DNA of 64,000 bases. Source: an uncultured Bacteroides sp. (GTDB taxonomy: Bacteria; Bacteroidota; Bacteroidia; Cytophagales; Cyclobacteriaceae). Positions 32,113 to 40,332 of this stretch are shown piece after piece. Each line of letters opens with the position of its first letter. Position 1 is the stretch's first letter. Position numbers and translations under genes: made by a program. The stretch lies in assembly GCA_902168185.1 (NCBI GenBank), contig CABHOV010000074.1, positions 1 through 64,000 of the forward strand. The letters are read 5' to 3'. The notes beneath the pieces were generated by a model, which saw only the letters and a list, made by a program, of their open reading frames with translations, did not search any database and was not told where the DNA came from.

Positions 32113-34560
32113 TTATTCATTCTTTAGCGACTTCACCGGATTGACGATTGCTGCTTTGATGGATTGGTAACTTACGGTGATCCACGAGATCAACAATGCT
32201 ATACCACCGGCAATGAGAAATACACCAACGCCTAATTCAATGCGATACGCAAAGTTCTGTAGCCAGTTATCCATTATATACCATGCTAAAGGAGTCGCCA
32301 GTACGAAAGCAATAGCAATAAGCTTTGTAAAATCTTTTGATAGAAGAACAATTACACTTCCTACGGAAGCACCCAATACTTTGCGTATACCGATTTCTTT
32401 CGTGCGAAGATTGGCGGTATAAGCTGCAAGCCCGAAGAGACCAACACAAGCTATAACTATAGCTAGCCCTGAAAATATACCGAATACTTTACCTGCTCTT
32501 TTTTCAGATTCATATTGCGCATTCAGGTTCTGATCCAGAAATTGATATTTAAAAGGTTGATCCGGTGCCAGTGTTTTCCAGGTTGCTTCCATGGCGCCCA
32601 GGGCAGCCGTTGCGTTCTTGCCTTTTACACGCGCATATACATATGCTGCACCACCTCCAAAGCTTTCCGCATTTTGAATAGCGAGTGGAGTAACGGGGTC
32701 GCGAAGTGATTGGAAATTAAAATCCTTGATCACGCCAATGATCGTATACTGTACCGTAACGTTACCATCTTGTCTGCGTTGAACCTGCGCTAATTTTTTT
32801 CCTATAGGGTTTTGTATATCCAGCGTCTTCACAGCCGTTTCATTCAAGATGATAGACAGGGAGTCGTTTGTTTCTTTCGAGAAACCATGTCCTTCAGCAA
32901 ACTCAAATCCGATCGTTTCAGCAAAGTAATCATCTATACCCATGGTTTTCGTAGTGAGTATCTCTGATGAACCTTCCGGTGTGAATTGAGCACCAAAGAA
33001 ATCGCCTTGACGGCCGAGCAATGCGAATGACCCTGCGGCCTTCTCTACATTCGCCATGCGCTTTACTTCTTCAACGAACGTTTCTGCTTTGTCATTCAGT
33101 GCAAACACACGTTCAATGATAAGGATCTGTTCTTTGTCGTAGCCGAGCGATTTATTCTGCATATACTCCATCTGTTGGCCTACTACTATAGTTCCCACAA
33201 TCAATACTATAGATATAAAGAATTGAAATATAACCAAGCCGTTACGAAGCCATGTACCCTTTGCATTACTGGTAAAGTTTCCTTTCATCACAATTACAGG
33301 GTTGAAAGACGATAGTGCAAAAGCAGGATAGCTTCCAGCTAAGAAACCAACCACGATCGCTATAGCCACTAAAGCAAGCGGAAGAAAACCAGTCAGGTTT
33401 AGGACGAGCTCTTTATTGACTAAATTATTGAAGGATGGAAGTACGAGGAGTGCGATAATCAATGCCAGTATAGTTGCAAACAAACTCAATACAATTGATT
33501 CTGTTAGGAATTGAAAAACCAACTGACTCTTCAAAGACCCCATCGTTTTGCGTACGCCTACTTCGCGGGCTCGTTCTGCTGAGCGTGCTGTTGCCAGGTT
33601 CATGAAATTTATACAGGCAATAACGAGGATAAGCGCTGCCACAGAAATAAGAAAGTATACATAGTGTATATTGCCCCCTGCCTGCATCTTTGCTTCTATA
33701 TTACGCGGATCAAGATGTATAGAGGTTAACGGTTGTAGAAAGTAGCGATACCCATTGCCTTCCTTTTTATAGTCTTCCCATGATTTGCCAAGGTCGCGCT
33801 CGATCTGTGCAGCAGCATATGTATCCACCATCTTTGGGAATTTCTTTTCCAATGCCTGTGCATCCGCTCCTGGCTTTAAGGCTATATATACATGTGCTGT
33901 AAACGTTGTGAAATTATTCTGGACACCACCACCAAAAAACTCATCGTCCCACTTGGCAAGAAAATCAAATTTGAAATGTGAATTGGCAGGGACATTTTCA
34001 GATACAGCACTTACGTGGAAATCCTGGTTGAACATCCGAAGCGTTTTACCAAGCGGATCTGCATTGCCAAAATACCGCTGTGCTGTTTCTTCGGTTACTA
34101 CAATATCATTCTTGTTAACAAGCGCTTTCTGTGGATCGCCTTTTAAAATTTTTATACTGAAGAACGTAAAGAAGTTTGAATCAGCAGCCATAATGAAGTC
34201 TTCTTCAAATTGCTTTACATCATCATGTTCATCTTTATAATTCACGATTACCTGATTGATGGGGCCACCCATTTTTATAGTGCTGGCAATCTCGGGGAAG
34301 TCGCGAACCATTACATCGGCATAAGAATGTGGAATAATAGCGTAGTTGGTAAGATGATTCGGGTATTTCCGTTCCAGTACTACTTTGTGAATGCGATCAG
34401 CATCGGTATGAAATGTATCGTATGAAAATTCATTCGTAACAAACATTACAATCAGAATACAACTGGCAACTCCGATGGAGAGTCCCAATACATTAATGAT
34501 TGTGTAAACCTTCTGTTTGATGAGGCTTCGTATGGCGATTCGCAGGTAGTTTTTCAGCAT
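32113..34560 (-). CDS. MacB/FtsX-type ABC transporter permease
   Basis: 815 residues. It starts with the family opening MLKNYLRIAIRSLIKQKVYTIINVLGLSIGVASCILIV, then a long periplasmic MacB_PCD-like domain, three central helices with RSAERAREVGVRKTMGSLKSQLVFQFL, a second periplasmic domain, and the final FtsX core with TKEIGIRKVLGASVGSVIVLL. These large Bacteroidota permeases with two FtsX halves usually act with a separately encoded ATPase; none is adjacent. Substrate is unknown, and lipoprotein or peptide export or signalling are possibilities. Confidence 0.9.
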   Translation of the reverse strand: MLKNYLRIAIRSLIKQKVYTIINVLGLSIGVASCILIVMFVTNEFSYDTFHTDADRIHKVVLERKYPNHLTNYAIIPHSYADVMVRDFPEIASTIKMGGPINQVIVNYKDEHDDVKQFEEDFIMAADSNFFTFFSIKILKGDPQKALVNKNDIVVTEETAQRYFGNADPLGKTLRMFNQDFHVSAVSENVPANSHFKFDFLAKWDDEFFGGGVQNNFTTFTAHVYIALKPGADAQALEKKFPKMVDTYAAAQIERDLGKSWEDYKKEGNGYRYFLQPLTSIHLDPRNIEAKMQAGGNIHYVYFLISVAALILVIACINFMNLATARSAERAREVGVRKTMGSLKSQLVFQFLTESIVLSLFATILALIIALLVLPSFNNLVNKELVLNLTGFLPLALVAIAIVVGFLAGSYPAFALSSFNPVIVMKGNFTSNAKGTWLRNGLVIFQFFISIVLIVGTIVVGQQMEYMQNKSLGYDKEQILIIERVFALNDKAETFVEEVKRMANVEKAAGSFALLGRQGDFFGAQFTPEGSSEILTTKTMGIDDYFAETIGFEFAEGHGFSKETNDSLSIILNETAVKTLDIQNPIGKKLAQVQRRQDGNVTVQYTIIGVIKDFNFQSLRDPVTPLAIQNAESFGGGAAYVYARVKGKNATAALGAMEATWKTLAPDQPFKYQFLDQNLNAQYESEKRAGKVFGIFSGLAIVIACVGLFGLAAYTANLRTKEIGIRKVLGASVGSVIVLLSKDFTKLIAIAFVLATPLAWYIMDNWLQNFAYRIELGVGVFLIAGGIALLISWITVSYQSIKAAIVNPVKSLKNE

Positions 34561-34630
34561 ACGTTAAGTTCACCCGATAACTTGAAAAAAGCAATACCGT
34601 ATGCTACGGGACCCACAAATATTACCTCAA

Positions 34631-34697
34631 CGGATTTTTGCGGATATACCCACGATTAGAACCAATGGTATTTCTCTGGGCTAGTCTGCAAAAATCT
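34631..34697. repeat. Palindromic intergenic element
   Basis: GGATTTTTGCGGA (34632-34644) pairs with TCTGCAAAAATCT (34685-34697) over 13 bases with two G-U pairs. Similar words (TCTGCGTCTATCTGTGAAATCTGCGGG) occur in the gap at 16241-16269. It lies between the permease gene and the accD terminator. Confidence 0.45.
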
Positions 34698-34730
34698 CTG
34701 GGAACGACCTGAATATATAGGGCATAAAAA

Positions 34731-34754
34731 AAATCGTCTGTTGCCAGACGATTT
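34731..34754 (-). terminator. Terminator of accD
   Basis: Perfect 10-base stem (AAATCGTCTG with CAGACGATTT), loop TTGC, followed in the minus direction by a run of seven or more T. It is 28 bases after the accD stop. Confidence 0.9.
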
Positions 34755-34781
34755 AAATATATACTCTATGAAAGATTCGCG

Positions 34782-35624
34782 TTAGCTCTGAATCATCTTC
34801 AGAAGCGTAGCAATTCTGCTCTTCAGGTTTCTGCGGTCGATGATAAAATCGAGGAAGCCGTGCTCCAGTACAAACTCAGCACTCTGAAATCCTTTCGGTA
34901 AATCTTTGCCGATAGTCTCGCGAATAACGCGTGGCCCGGCAAAGCCGATTAATGATCCTGGCTCAGCAATATTGAAATCACCCAACATAGCATACGATGC
35001 TGTTACACCACCCGTTGTAGGATCTGTCAGCAAAGAGATATAGGGAACTTTAGCTTTATCAAGCAATGCGATCTTAGCCGAAGTCTTGGCCATCTGCATC
35101 AACGATAATCCTGCCTCCATCATACGTGCACCACCCGAGCGGGAGATCATGAGGAAAGGCTTTTTGTTTTTCAGACTGTGGTCCATTGCACGGGCAATTT
35201 TTTCACCCACAACGGAACCCATAGAGCCTCCGATGAAAGTGAAATCCATGCAGGCGATGGTAATATCAAGTCCGTTAATTTTTCCGTAGGCAGTACGCAC
35301 AGCATCTTTAAGCTGTGACTTCTCCTGCGATTCTTTAATCCGCTTCGGATATGCTTTTGTGTCTTTGAACTTCAGGGGATCCGCTGATTCCATATCAGCG
35401 TCAAGCTCTGTAAACTTGTTCTCATCGAACAACACTTCAAAATATTCTTCAGAGCCAATACGCACATGATAATCTTCTTCAGGTACCACGTAAGCGTTGC
35501 TCTTCAATTCACGCGTGTGAATAATCTTGCCAGCCGGTGATTTAAACCAAAGTCCATCGGGCACCTCACGTTTCGACTCCGTAGGTGTTACTATACCTTT
35601 ATCACTGCGTTTGAACCAAGCCAT
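34782..35624 (-). CDS. accD: Acetyl-CoA carboxylase carboxyltransferase subunit beta
   Basis: 280 residues. The crotonase-like carboxyltransferase core is standard: [93 protein letters not shown], then [15 protein letters not shown]. It pairs with AccA to transfer CO2 from carboxybiotin to acetyl-CoA. The N-terminal region that in E. coli forms a four-Cys zinc finger has no cysteines here ([11 protein letters not shown], then [11 protein letters not shown]). I recall the same replacement in flavobacterial AccD proteins, so it is probably lineage-wide rather than a defect. The gene lies directly downstream of fbaB and a hairpin. Confidence 0.95.
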   Translation of the reverse strand: MAWFKRSDKGIVTPTESKREVPDGLWFKSPAGKIIHTRELKSNAYVVPEEDYHVRIGSEEYFEVLFDENKFTELDADMESADPLKFKDTKAYPKRIKESQEKSQLKDAVRTAYGKINGLDITIACMDFTFIGGSMGSVVGEKIARAMDHSLKNKKPFLMISRSGGARMMEAGLSLMQMAKTSAKIALLDKAKVPYISLLTDPTTGGVTASYAMLGDFNIAEPGSLIGFAGPRVIRETIGKDLPKGFQSAEFVLEHGFLDFIIDRRNLKSRIATLLKMIQS

Positions 35625-35649
35625 GTGTTAAAAATTTTAGTAAAAAATA

Positions 35650-35680
35650 AAGCCGATGTATCGGAAAGATACATCGGCTT
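35650..35680 (-). terminator. Hairpin between fbaB and accD
   Basis: Perfect 13-base stem (AAGCCGATGTATC with its complement), loop of 5, then T-rich sequence in the minus direction. It is about 14 bases after the fbaB stop and only about 26 bases before the accD start, so it may terminate fbaB or regulate read-through into accD. Confidence 0.85.
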
Positions 35681-35694
35681 GTTTGGGAAATCAA

Positions 35695-36765
35695 TTATGC
35701 TACGTCAATCGACTTGTCGAGGTATACATCCTGAATTACATTCAGAACTTCTATACCTTCTTTCAACGGACGTTGGAATGCTTTTCTTCCGGAGATCAAG
35801 CCCATACCACCAGCACGTTTATTGATAACGGCTGTGCGTACTGCATCTGCCAGGTCACTTGTACCTTTAGATTCTCCACCGGAGTTGATCAGACCTGCGC
35901 GGCCCATATAGCAGTTCGCCACCTGGTAACGGCAAAGATCGATAGGGTGTTCAGAAGTCAATTCTGAATATATTTTTTCATCCAGTTTGCCATAGCTGCT
36001 TCCACCGGTGTTCAATGCCTTGAAGCCACCGTTGTTCTCAGCAAGTTTTTGCTTGATGATGTCCGCCTGGATTGTTACTCCCAAGTGGTTTGCCTGGCCT
36101 GTTAAGTCAGCCGATACGTGATAATCAATGCCACCTTGTTTGAAAGCATTGTTACGTGTATAGCACCATAAGATAGTACCCATACCAAGCTGATGCGCTT
36201 TTTCAAATGCAGCAGCTACTTCCTGAATCTGGCGAGTTGCGTTGTCAGAACCGAAATATATAGTTGCACCAACGGCAACTGCACCTAAGTTCCATGCTTC
36301 CTCTACAGAGCCGAACATGATTTCGTCAGCCTTGTTCGGATAAGTGAGTAATTCGTTATGATTAATCTTTACGATGAATGGAATGCGGTGAGCATATTTT
36401 CTAGACATCATGGCCAAAGCGCCATATGTAGTAGCCACAGCGTTGCAGCCGCCTTCGATGGCAAGCTTAACGATATTTTCAGGATCAAAATAGTCAGGAT
36501 TCTTTGCAAAGGATGCACCTGCGCTATGTTCAATACCTTGGTCAATCGGAAGAATAGACAGGAACCCTGTGTTGGCCAGGCGGCCTGTTCCGAATAATTG
36601 TTGAAGGCTTCTTAAAACCTGCGGTGTACGGTTTGATTGAACGAAGATGTTGTCAACAAAACTCGGATTCGGAAGGTGAAGGCGATCTTTTGAAATAGTT
36701 TTACTCTGGTGCTTCAGCAGGTAATCTGCGTCTTTGCCCAAGAGCTCTACAATGTTTTTTGCCAT
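35695..36765 (-). CDS. fbaB: Class I fructose-bisphosphate aldolase (FbaB type)
   Basis: The ATG at 36765 gives 356 residues; a longer in-frame extension is rejected because the family starts with an AQLLGKDAD-like segment (here [12 protein letters not shown]). Strongly E. coli FbaB-like: [88 protein letters not shown] and [19 protein letters not shown]. It cleaves fructose 1,6-bisphosphate through a Schiff-base Lys. A Bacteroidota-like promoter precedes it. Confidence 0.95.
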   Translation of the reverse strand: MAKNIVELLGKDADYLLKHQSKTISKDRLHLPNPSFVDNIFVQSNRTPQVLRSLQQLFGTGRLANTGFLSILPIDQGIEHSAGASFAKNPDYFDPENIVKLAIEGGCNAVATTYGALAMMSRKYAHRIPFIVKINHNELLTYPNKADEIMFGSVEEAWNLGAVAVGATIYFGSDNATRQIQEVAAAFEKAHQLGMGTILWCYTRNNAFKQGGIDYHVSADLTGQANHLGVTIQADIIKQKLAENNGGFKALNTGGSSYGKLDEKIYSELTSEHPIDLCRYQVANCYMGRAGLINSGGESKGTSDLADAVRTAVINKRAGGMGLISGRKAFQRPLKEGIEVLNVIQDVYLDKSIDVA

Positions 36766-36810
36766 AATCTCTAAATTATTGGTCTGGTTACGGTTTTTAA
36801 TGAGCGGGGA

Positions 36811-36841
36811 CAAAGTTATTAATTATTTAATTGTATGCTAA
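36811..36841 (-). promoter_or_regulatory. Promoter of fbaB
   Basis: Minus strand: TTAG (36841-36838), a 19-base spacer, TAACTTTG (36818-36811). The -7 box is a perfect TAnnTTTG; the -33 box is one base off TTTG. It lies 46 bases before the start codon. Confidence 0.6.
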
Positions 36842-37062
36842 CCCACTTGAATTTCGGCCTTTTAACCGCCTTGCAATCGTATTAGATTTTGAATTGAGAA
36901 TAGGTCACAACAAACACTTCGATTTTTAGCCCCGTATTTTCTCTTGTCTGTATGCTTAACACGGCAGTGTTATATGCATTCATTTTGAAAATGGAATATA
37001 TACTTTGGATGCGCCATGTGAACTTGGCGCCGTATAGTTGACATGTGACTACAAACAAAAAA

Positions 37063-37089
37063 AGCCATTCCGAATTACTCAGAATGGCT
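37063..37089 (-). terminator. Terminator after rplS
   Basis: AGCCATTC pairs with GAATGGCT across an 11-base loop, and in the minus direction a T-rich run follows. It lies 25 bases after the rplS stop, closing the ribosomal cluster. Confidence 0.8.
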
Positions 37090-37113
37090 CTATGTTTTTG
37101 AAGCGATAAACGC

Positions 37114-37470
37114 CTAAAGTTTTTCCTTGATCCGGGCAGCCTTACCTTGACGGCCTTTCATGTAGTAAAGTTTAGCTCTGCGAACTTTACCTCTCTTCAA
37201 TACTTCTATTTTATCGATAGTAGGAGACACGATCGGGAAGATACGCTCAACACCTACACCATTAGATACTTTACGCACTGTGAAAGTCTCACCGTTTGTA
37301 CCTGCACCTCTGCGCTGAATTACAGTGCCCTGGAATTGCTGTACACGCTCTTTGTTACCTTCTTTTATTTTCACGTGAACGTTGATAGTATCACCAGGAT
37401 TGAAGCTGGGAAGCGTTTCACGGACTTTCGCAAATTCTTGCTCAACTAGTTTAATTAAGTCTACTGCCAT
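37114..37470 (-). CDS. rplS: 50S ribosomal protein L19
   Basis: 118 residues from the ATG at 37470. Motifs: [90 protein letters not shown] standard L19 at the 30S/50S interface. It is the last gene of the rpsP-rimM-trmD-rplS order but has its own promoter-like site 28 bases upstream, so it can be made separately. Confidence 0.97.
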   Translation of the reverse strand: MAVDLIKLVEQEFAKVRETLPSFNPGDTINVHVKIKEGNKERVQQFQGTVIQRRGAGTNGETFTVRKVSNGVGVERIFPIVSPTIDKIEVLKRGKVRRAKLYYMKGRQGKAARIKEKL

Positions 37471-37497
37471 AACTCGATGGTTTTGAAAATTGGACTG

Positions 37498-37528
37498 CAA
37501 ATGTATGGAAAGAATTGAGAAATTCAGA
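37498..37528 (-). promoter_or_regulatory. Possible promoter of rplS
   Basis: Minus strand: TCTG (37528-37525), a 19-base spacer, TACATTTG (37505-37498). The -7 box is perfect and the -33 box one base off. It lies between trmD and rplS. Confidence 0.55.
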
Positions 37529-37652
37529 GTGGAGTATAAAGATTTAAGTCGATTAATTCTCAGAAGAACAATTTTGCCGGTTTTTATGCCTTGGCAGCGT
37601 TATTTACCGATCTAAAAACTTTTAGAAGCTCGCTGGATTTGTGAAAAAATGC

Positions 37653-38327
37653 TCAGTCGAGTAGTTCAGGTCTTCTCTGCTTTGTTCGTTCAAGAGACTG
37701 CTCATGCCTCCATTCTTCGATTTTTGTTGCATGACCGGAAAGTAAAACATCTGGTACCTTCCATCCTTTGTATTCCGCGGGGCGGGTATAGACTGGTGGT
37801 GCAATCAGGTCATCCTGAAAGGAATCACTTAATGCAGACGTCTCATCGGATAACACCCCGGGAATTAATCGCACCACAGCGTCTGCAACAACGGCTGCAG
37901 CCAACTCACCACCTGAAAGAACATAATCGCCAATGCTGATCTCGCGTGTTACCAGGTGTTGGCGTACGCGTTCATCAACACCTTTGTAATGACCGCATAA
38001 TAAAATTAAATTTTTCTTCAGGCTCAGCTCGTTCGCTATAGATTGCGTAAGGCGCTGCCCGTCCGGACTCATGTATATAATATCGTCATACTCGCGCTTC
38101 GCTTTCAGATCGGCTATACAGTTGTCGATGGGCTCAATCATCATTACCATACCGGCACCACCACCAAAGGCATAGTCGTCCGTTGTACGATGTTTATTCG
38201 TAGCATATTGGCGAAGGTCAATAACATTCACGGTAACAATGCCCTTTGCCTGTGCACGCTTTAATATAGAGTCAGAGAACGGACTCTCTATAAGTTTTGG
38301 CAATGTGGTAATGATATCGATGTGCAT
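37653..38327 (-). CDS. trmD: tRNA (guanine-N1)-methyltransferase
   Basis: 224 residues. Trefoil-knot features are clear: [24 protein letters not shown] at the N-terminus, [59 protein letters not shown] with the S-adenosylmethionine loop, and a C-terminal [17 protein letters not shown]. It makes m1G37 in tRNAs reading CUN, CCN and CGG. Lies between rimM and rplS on the minus strand. Confidence 0.96.
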   Translation of the reverse strand: MHIDIITTLPKLIESPFSDSILKRAQAKGIVTVNVIDLRQYATNKHRTTDDYAFGGGAGMVMMIEPIDNCIADLKAKREYDDIIYMSPDGQRLTQSIANELSLKKNLILLCGHYKGVDERVRQHLVTREISIGDYVLSGGELAAAVVADAVVRLIPGVLSDETSALSDSFQDDLIAPPVYTRPAEYKGWKVPDVLLSGHATKIEEWRHEQSLERTKQRRPELLD

Positions 38328-38358
38328 ATCGCTATAGTTATATATATACTTCAGAATA

Positions 38359-38874
38359 TCAGATGTCGAGAAATCCTTCCGGAAGGTCTACACTAATTCG
38401 TTTTTTTGATTTGTTAATGCTCAGTATAAAAGGACTGTTAACCGGTATCAGAACTTCTTTTTCGCCTTGCATCAATACCAGTAAACGGTTAGCACCGGCC
38501 TGCATCACTTCGGTAACATTTCCTAAAGTGCCGGCTGTTTCATCGATCACTTCGAAGCCTGTGATTTCATCATCATAAAACTCTCCGCGGGTTGATTTTG
38601 GCCGCGCAGCCTTGGGAAGGTAAATAGCTTGCTTGGAAATTTCTTCGGCTCCTTCCGGAGAATCTACATCTTCAAATTTTACAAATGCTTTGGAGCCTCG
38701 AACGGATACTTGTTGAATAAAGTAAGGAACGAGTCGCTCATTGCTGGAAAGAAATACAGCATCGAGTGTAGCGAAATCATTTGGACAATCAGCATCGATG
38801 GAAACCGTCACTTCTCCTTTCAGTCCGTGTGGTTTCAAAACGAGTCCGATTTTATAGCAGGAATCGATATTCAT
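38359..38874 (-). CDS. rimM: 16S rRNA processing protein RimM
   Basis: 171 residues. N-terminal beta-barrel: [59 protein letters not shown]-terminal PRC-barrel: [37 protein letters not shown] and [15 protein letters not shown]. It binds S19 and assists maturation of the 30S head. Member of the rpsP operon. Confidence 0.94.
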   Translation of the reverse strand: MNIDSCYKIGLVLKPHGLKGEVTVSIDADCPNDFATLDAVFLSSNERLVPYFIQQVSVRGSKAFVKFEDVDSPEGAEEISKQAIYLPKAARPKSTRGEFYDDEITGFEVIDETAGTLGNVTEVMQAGANRLLVLMQGEKEVLIPVNSPFILSINKSKKRISVDLPEGFLDI

Positions 38875-38949
38875 TTCGTGTAATCGTAAAATAAATATGC
38901 CGGTCCCAATGAGATCGGAACCGGCACACTCTTCAATTTTCTAAAGTGA

Positions 38950-39480
38950 TTAAGCTTGCTCTTCAGCAGCAGGAGCTTCACCTTCAGCAGGAGCAGCTTC
39001 AACCGGGGCTGGAGCAGCAGAAGCAACTTCAGCTTTCTTGCGAATAGCTTCAGCGCGAGCTTCTTTAATTTTTGTTTCAGCTTCTCTGCGAGCTTTAAGA
39101 TCAGCTTGTTTAGCTTGTGATAATTTATCACGTTTAGCTTCGATCTTAGCGTCTTTGCCTTTCAGCCATTCTTCCAGTTTAGCATCTGCTTGTTCTTGCG
39201 TCAATGCACCTTTGATAACACCGATTTGAAGGTGTTTTTTCATAAGGATACCACGGTAAGAAAGCATGGCTTTAACAGTGTCGCTAGGTTGTGCACCATT
39301 CATAACCCAATGAAAAGCACGATCGTCTTTCAAGTCAATCGTAGCAGGGTTAGTAAGGGGATTATAAGTCCCGATTTTTTCAATGAAGCGTCCATCACGT
39401 GGAGCTCTGGCGTCAGCAACGACTACATCGAACATTGCCAGTTTCTTGCGGCCTCTGCGGGCCAATCTGATTTTAACCAT
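38950..39480 (-). CDS. rpsP: 30S ribosomal protein S16 with a long C-terminal extension
   Basis: 176 residues. Residues 1-80 are the conserved S16: [41 protein letters not shown], then [30 protein letters not shown]. Most S16 proteins end near residue 80-90. Here about 90 further residues follow, first Lys/Glu/Ala-rich helix ([44 protein letters not shown]), then an Ala/Pro/Glu-rich low-complexity tail. Such tails occur in Bacteroidota S16 but their function is unknown. First gene of its operon; a good promoter lies upstream. Confidence 0.95.
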   Translation of the reverse strand: MVKIRLARRGRKKLAMFDVVVADARAPRDGRFIEKIGTYNPLTNPATIDLKDDRAFHWVMNGAQPSDTVKAMLSYRGILMKKHLQIGVIKGALTQEQADAKLEEWLKGKDAKIEAKRDKLSQAKQADLKARREAETKIKEARAEAIRKKAEVASAAPAPVEAAPAEGEAPAAEEQA

Positions 39481-39529
39481 TTCTTGTTAGTTTTTAAAAT
39501 AGTGGAACTCGTCCGATTTTTAAAGGTCG

Positions 39530-39560
39530 CAAAGTTAAGGGAATTTTTCGGCCTGGCAAT
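39530..39560 (-). promoter_or_regulatory. Promoter of the rpsP operon
   Basis: Minus strand: ATTG (39560-39557), a 19-base spacer, TAACTTTG (39537-39530). The -7 box is a perfect TAnnTTTG; the -33 box differs by one base. It gives a leader of about 40 bases to the rpsP start. Confidence 0.65.
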
Positions 39561-39592
39561 CGCGGCCGCATTCTTAATTATAGTCTGAAGGA

Positions 39593-39934
39593 CTAATTCA
39601 TGGCTTTATTAATGAGCGTCAATTTGTGAAACCACTGATTCAGCGTGCTTTCCTGGCCATCGAGCTCTACCATAATAGATATTGTATTATTTTTTTCTTT
39701 CCGTGTTACATACGGCACAAGTGCTTCCTGAACGCCTGAAGCCTGGTAAAGAGAGAAAAAATTGAAATTTAAGATCTTGCTGATCCTTTCAAGCTGGTCA
39801 GTTTTAATCTCACTTCGTTCGAAGATGTCGTAAACATTACGTGAACTTGTGTTCAGCCTTTTAGCGAATTCTGAAAGCTTAAGACCTGATTCTTTGTATC
39901 TAATTTCAATTTCCCGTCCAATATGCAATGCCAT
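39593..39934 (-). CDS. HTH regulator, paralog of the one at 20229-20600
   Basis: 113 residues. The first 65 residues form an XRE-type HTH (LSEFAKRLNTSSRNVYDIFERSEI, LERISKILNFNFFSLYQ), matching the spacing and several residues of the regulator at 20229-20600. The C-terminal 50 residues are not a coiled coil but a strand-containing region ending in TLNQWFHKLTLINKAMN. A dyad (TTTAT-N5-GTAAA) lies at 39986-40000 upstream. Target genes unknown. Confidence 0.75.
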   Translation of the reverse strand: MALHIGREIEIRYKESGLKLSEFAKRLNTSSRNVYDIFERSEIKTDQLERISKILNFNFFSLYQASGVQEALVPYVTRKEKNNTISIMVELDGQESTLNQWFHKLTLINKAMN

Positions 39935-39985
39935 GGCGTAAAACTAGAGTGAATACTACATACACGCTCGTGAGCTGCATGTGAA

Positions 39986-40000
39986 TTTATGTCTCGTAAA
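39986..40000. promoter_or_regulatory. Operator-like dyad upstream of HTH gene
   Basis: TTTAT-GTCTC-GTAAA, with the same layout as TTTAC-N5-GTAAA before the paralogous regulator at 20647-20663. Probably an autoregulatory site. Confidence 0.45.
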
Positions 40001-40193
40001 ATGTGATAATTTGGCGCGTTGATTTATTATTACACATAAGTATGAAATAAAGACTCTCAATTAAATGGCGTAACATTTAATTTGAACGATAACCGCGCGA
40101 AACTAGAGAGCCCATTTCTATGCATTAAGTCGAAGCTTACTCTTTACAGGATACAGTCCCATCTCACCTGATAGCTTTATCCAGAGCGGACTA
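40001..40193 (+). other. Gene-free stretch before sucA, possible terminated transcript
   Basis: No open frame of notable size; the few ATGs are closed within a few codons. A strong plus-strand terminator lies at 40194-40223. Because there is no gene for it to serve, the stretch between the HTH gene and this terminator may encode a small RNA or leader. No clear promoter box was found by eye. Confidence 0.35.
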
Positions 40194-40227
40194 AAAAGCA
40201 CTTCATTCCCGTGAAGTGCTTTTTTAT
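40194..40227 (+). terminator. Rho-independent terminator without a gene before it
   Basis: Perfect 12-base stem AAAAGCACTTCA with TGAAGTGCTTTT, loop of 6, then a further T-run on the plus strand. Upstream in this direction there is no gene. Confidence 0.9.
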
Positions 40228-40281
40228 TTTAACTAGATGTTAACGTATGCAAAGGTAAATAATCGTTTATGCGATTTAACG

Positions 40282-40314
40282 GTTTTTATATAATAAGCGG
40301 CTTCTCTACATTTG
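40282..40314 (+). promoter_or_regulatory. Possible promoter of sucA
   Basis: TACATTTG at 40307-40314 fits TAnnTTTG. A T-rich GTTTTT at 40282-40287 lies where the -33 box is expected. The start codon follows 18 bases after the box. Confidence 0.45.
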
Positions 40315-40332
40315 TTCACTTTCTATAAAATC

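Noticed and set aside
38871-39131. A Lys/Leu-rich open frame on the minus strand
   Set aside because: It is an out-of-frame shadow of the low-complexity tail of rpsP.
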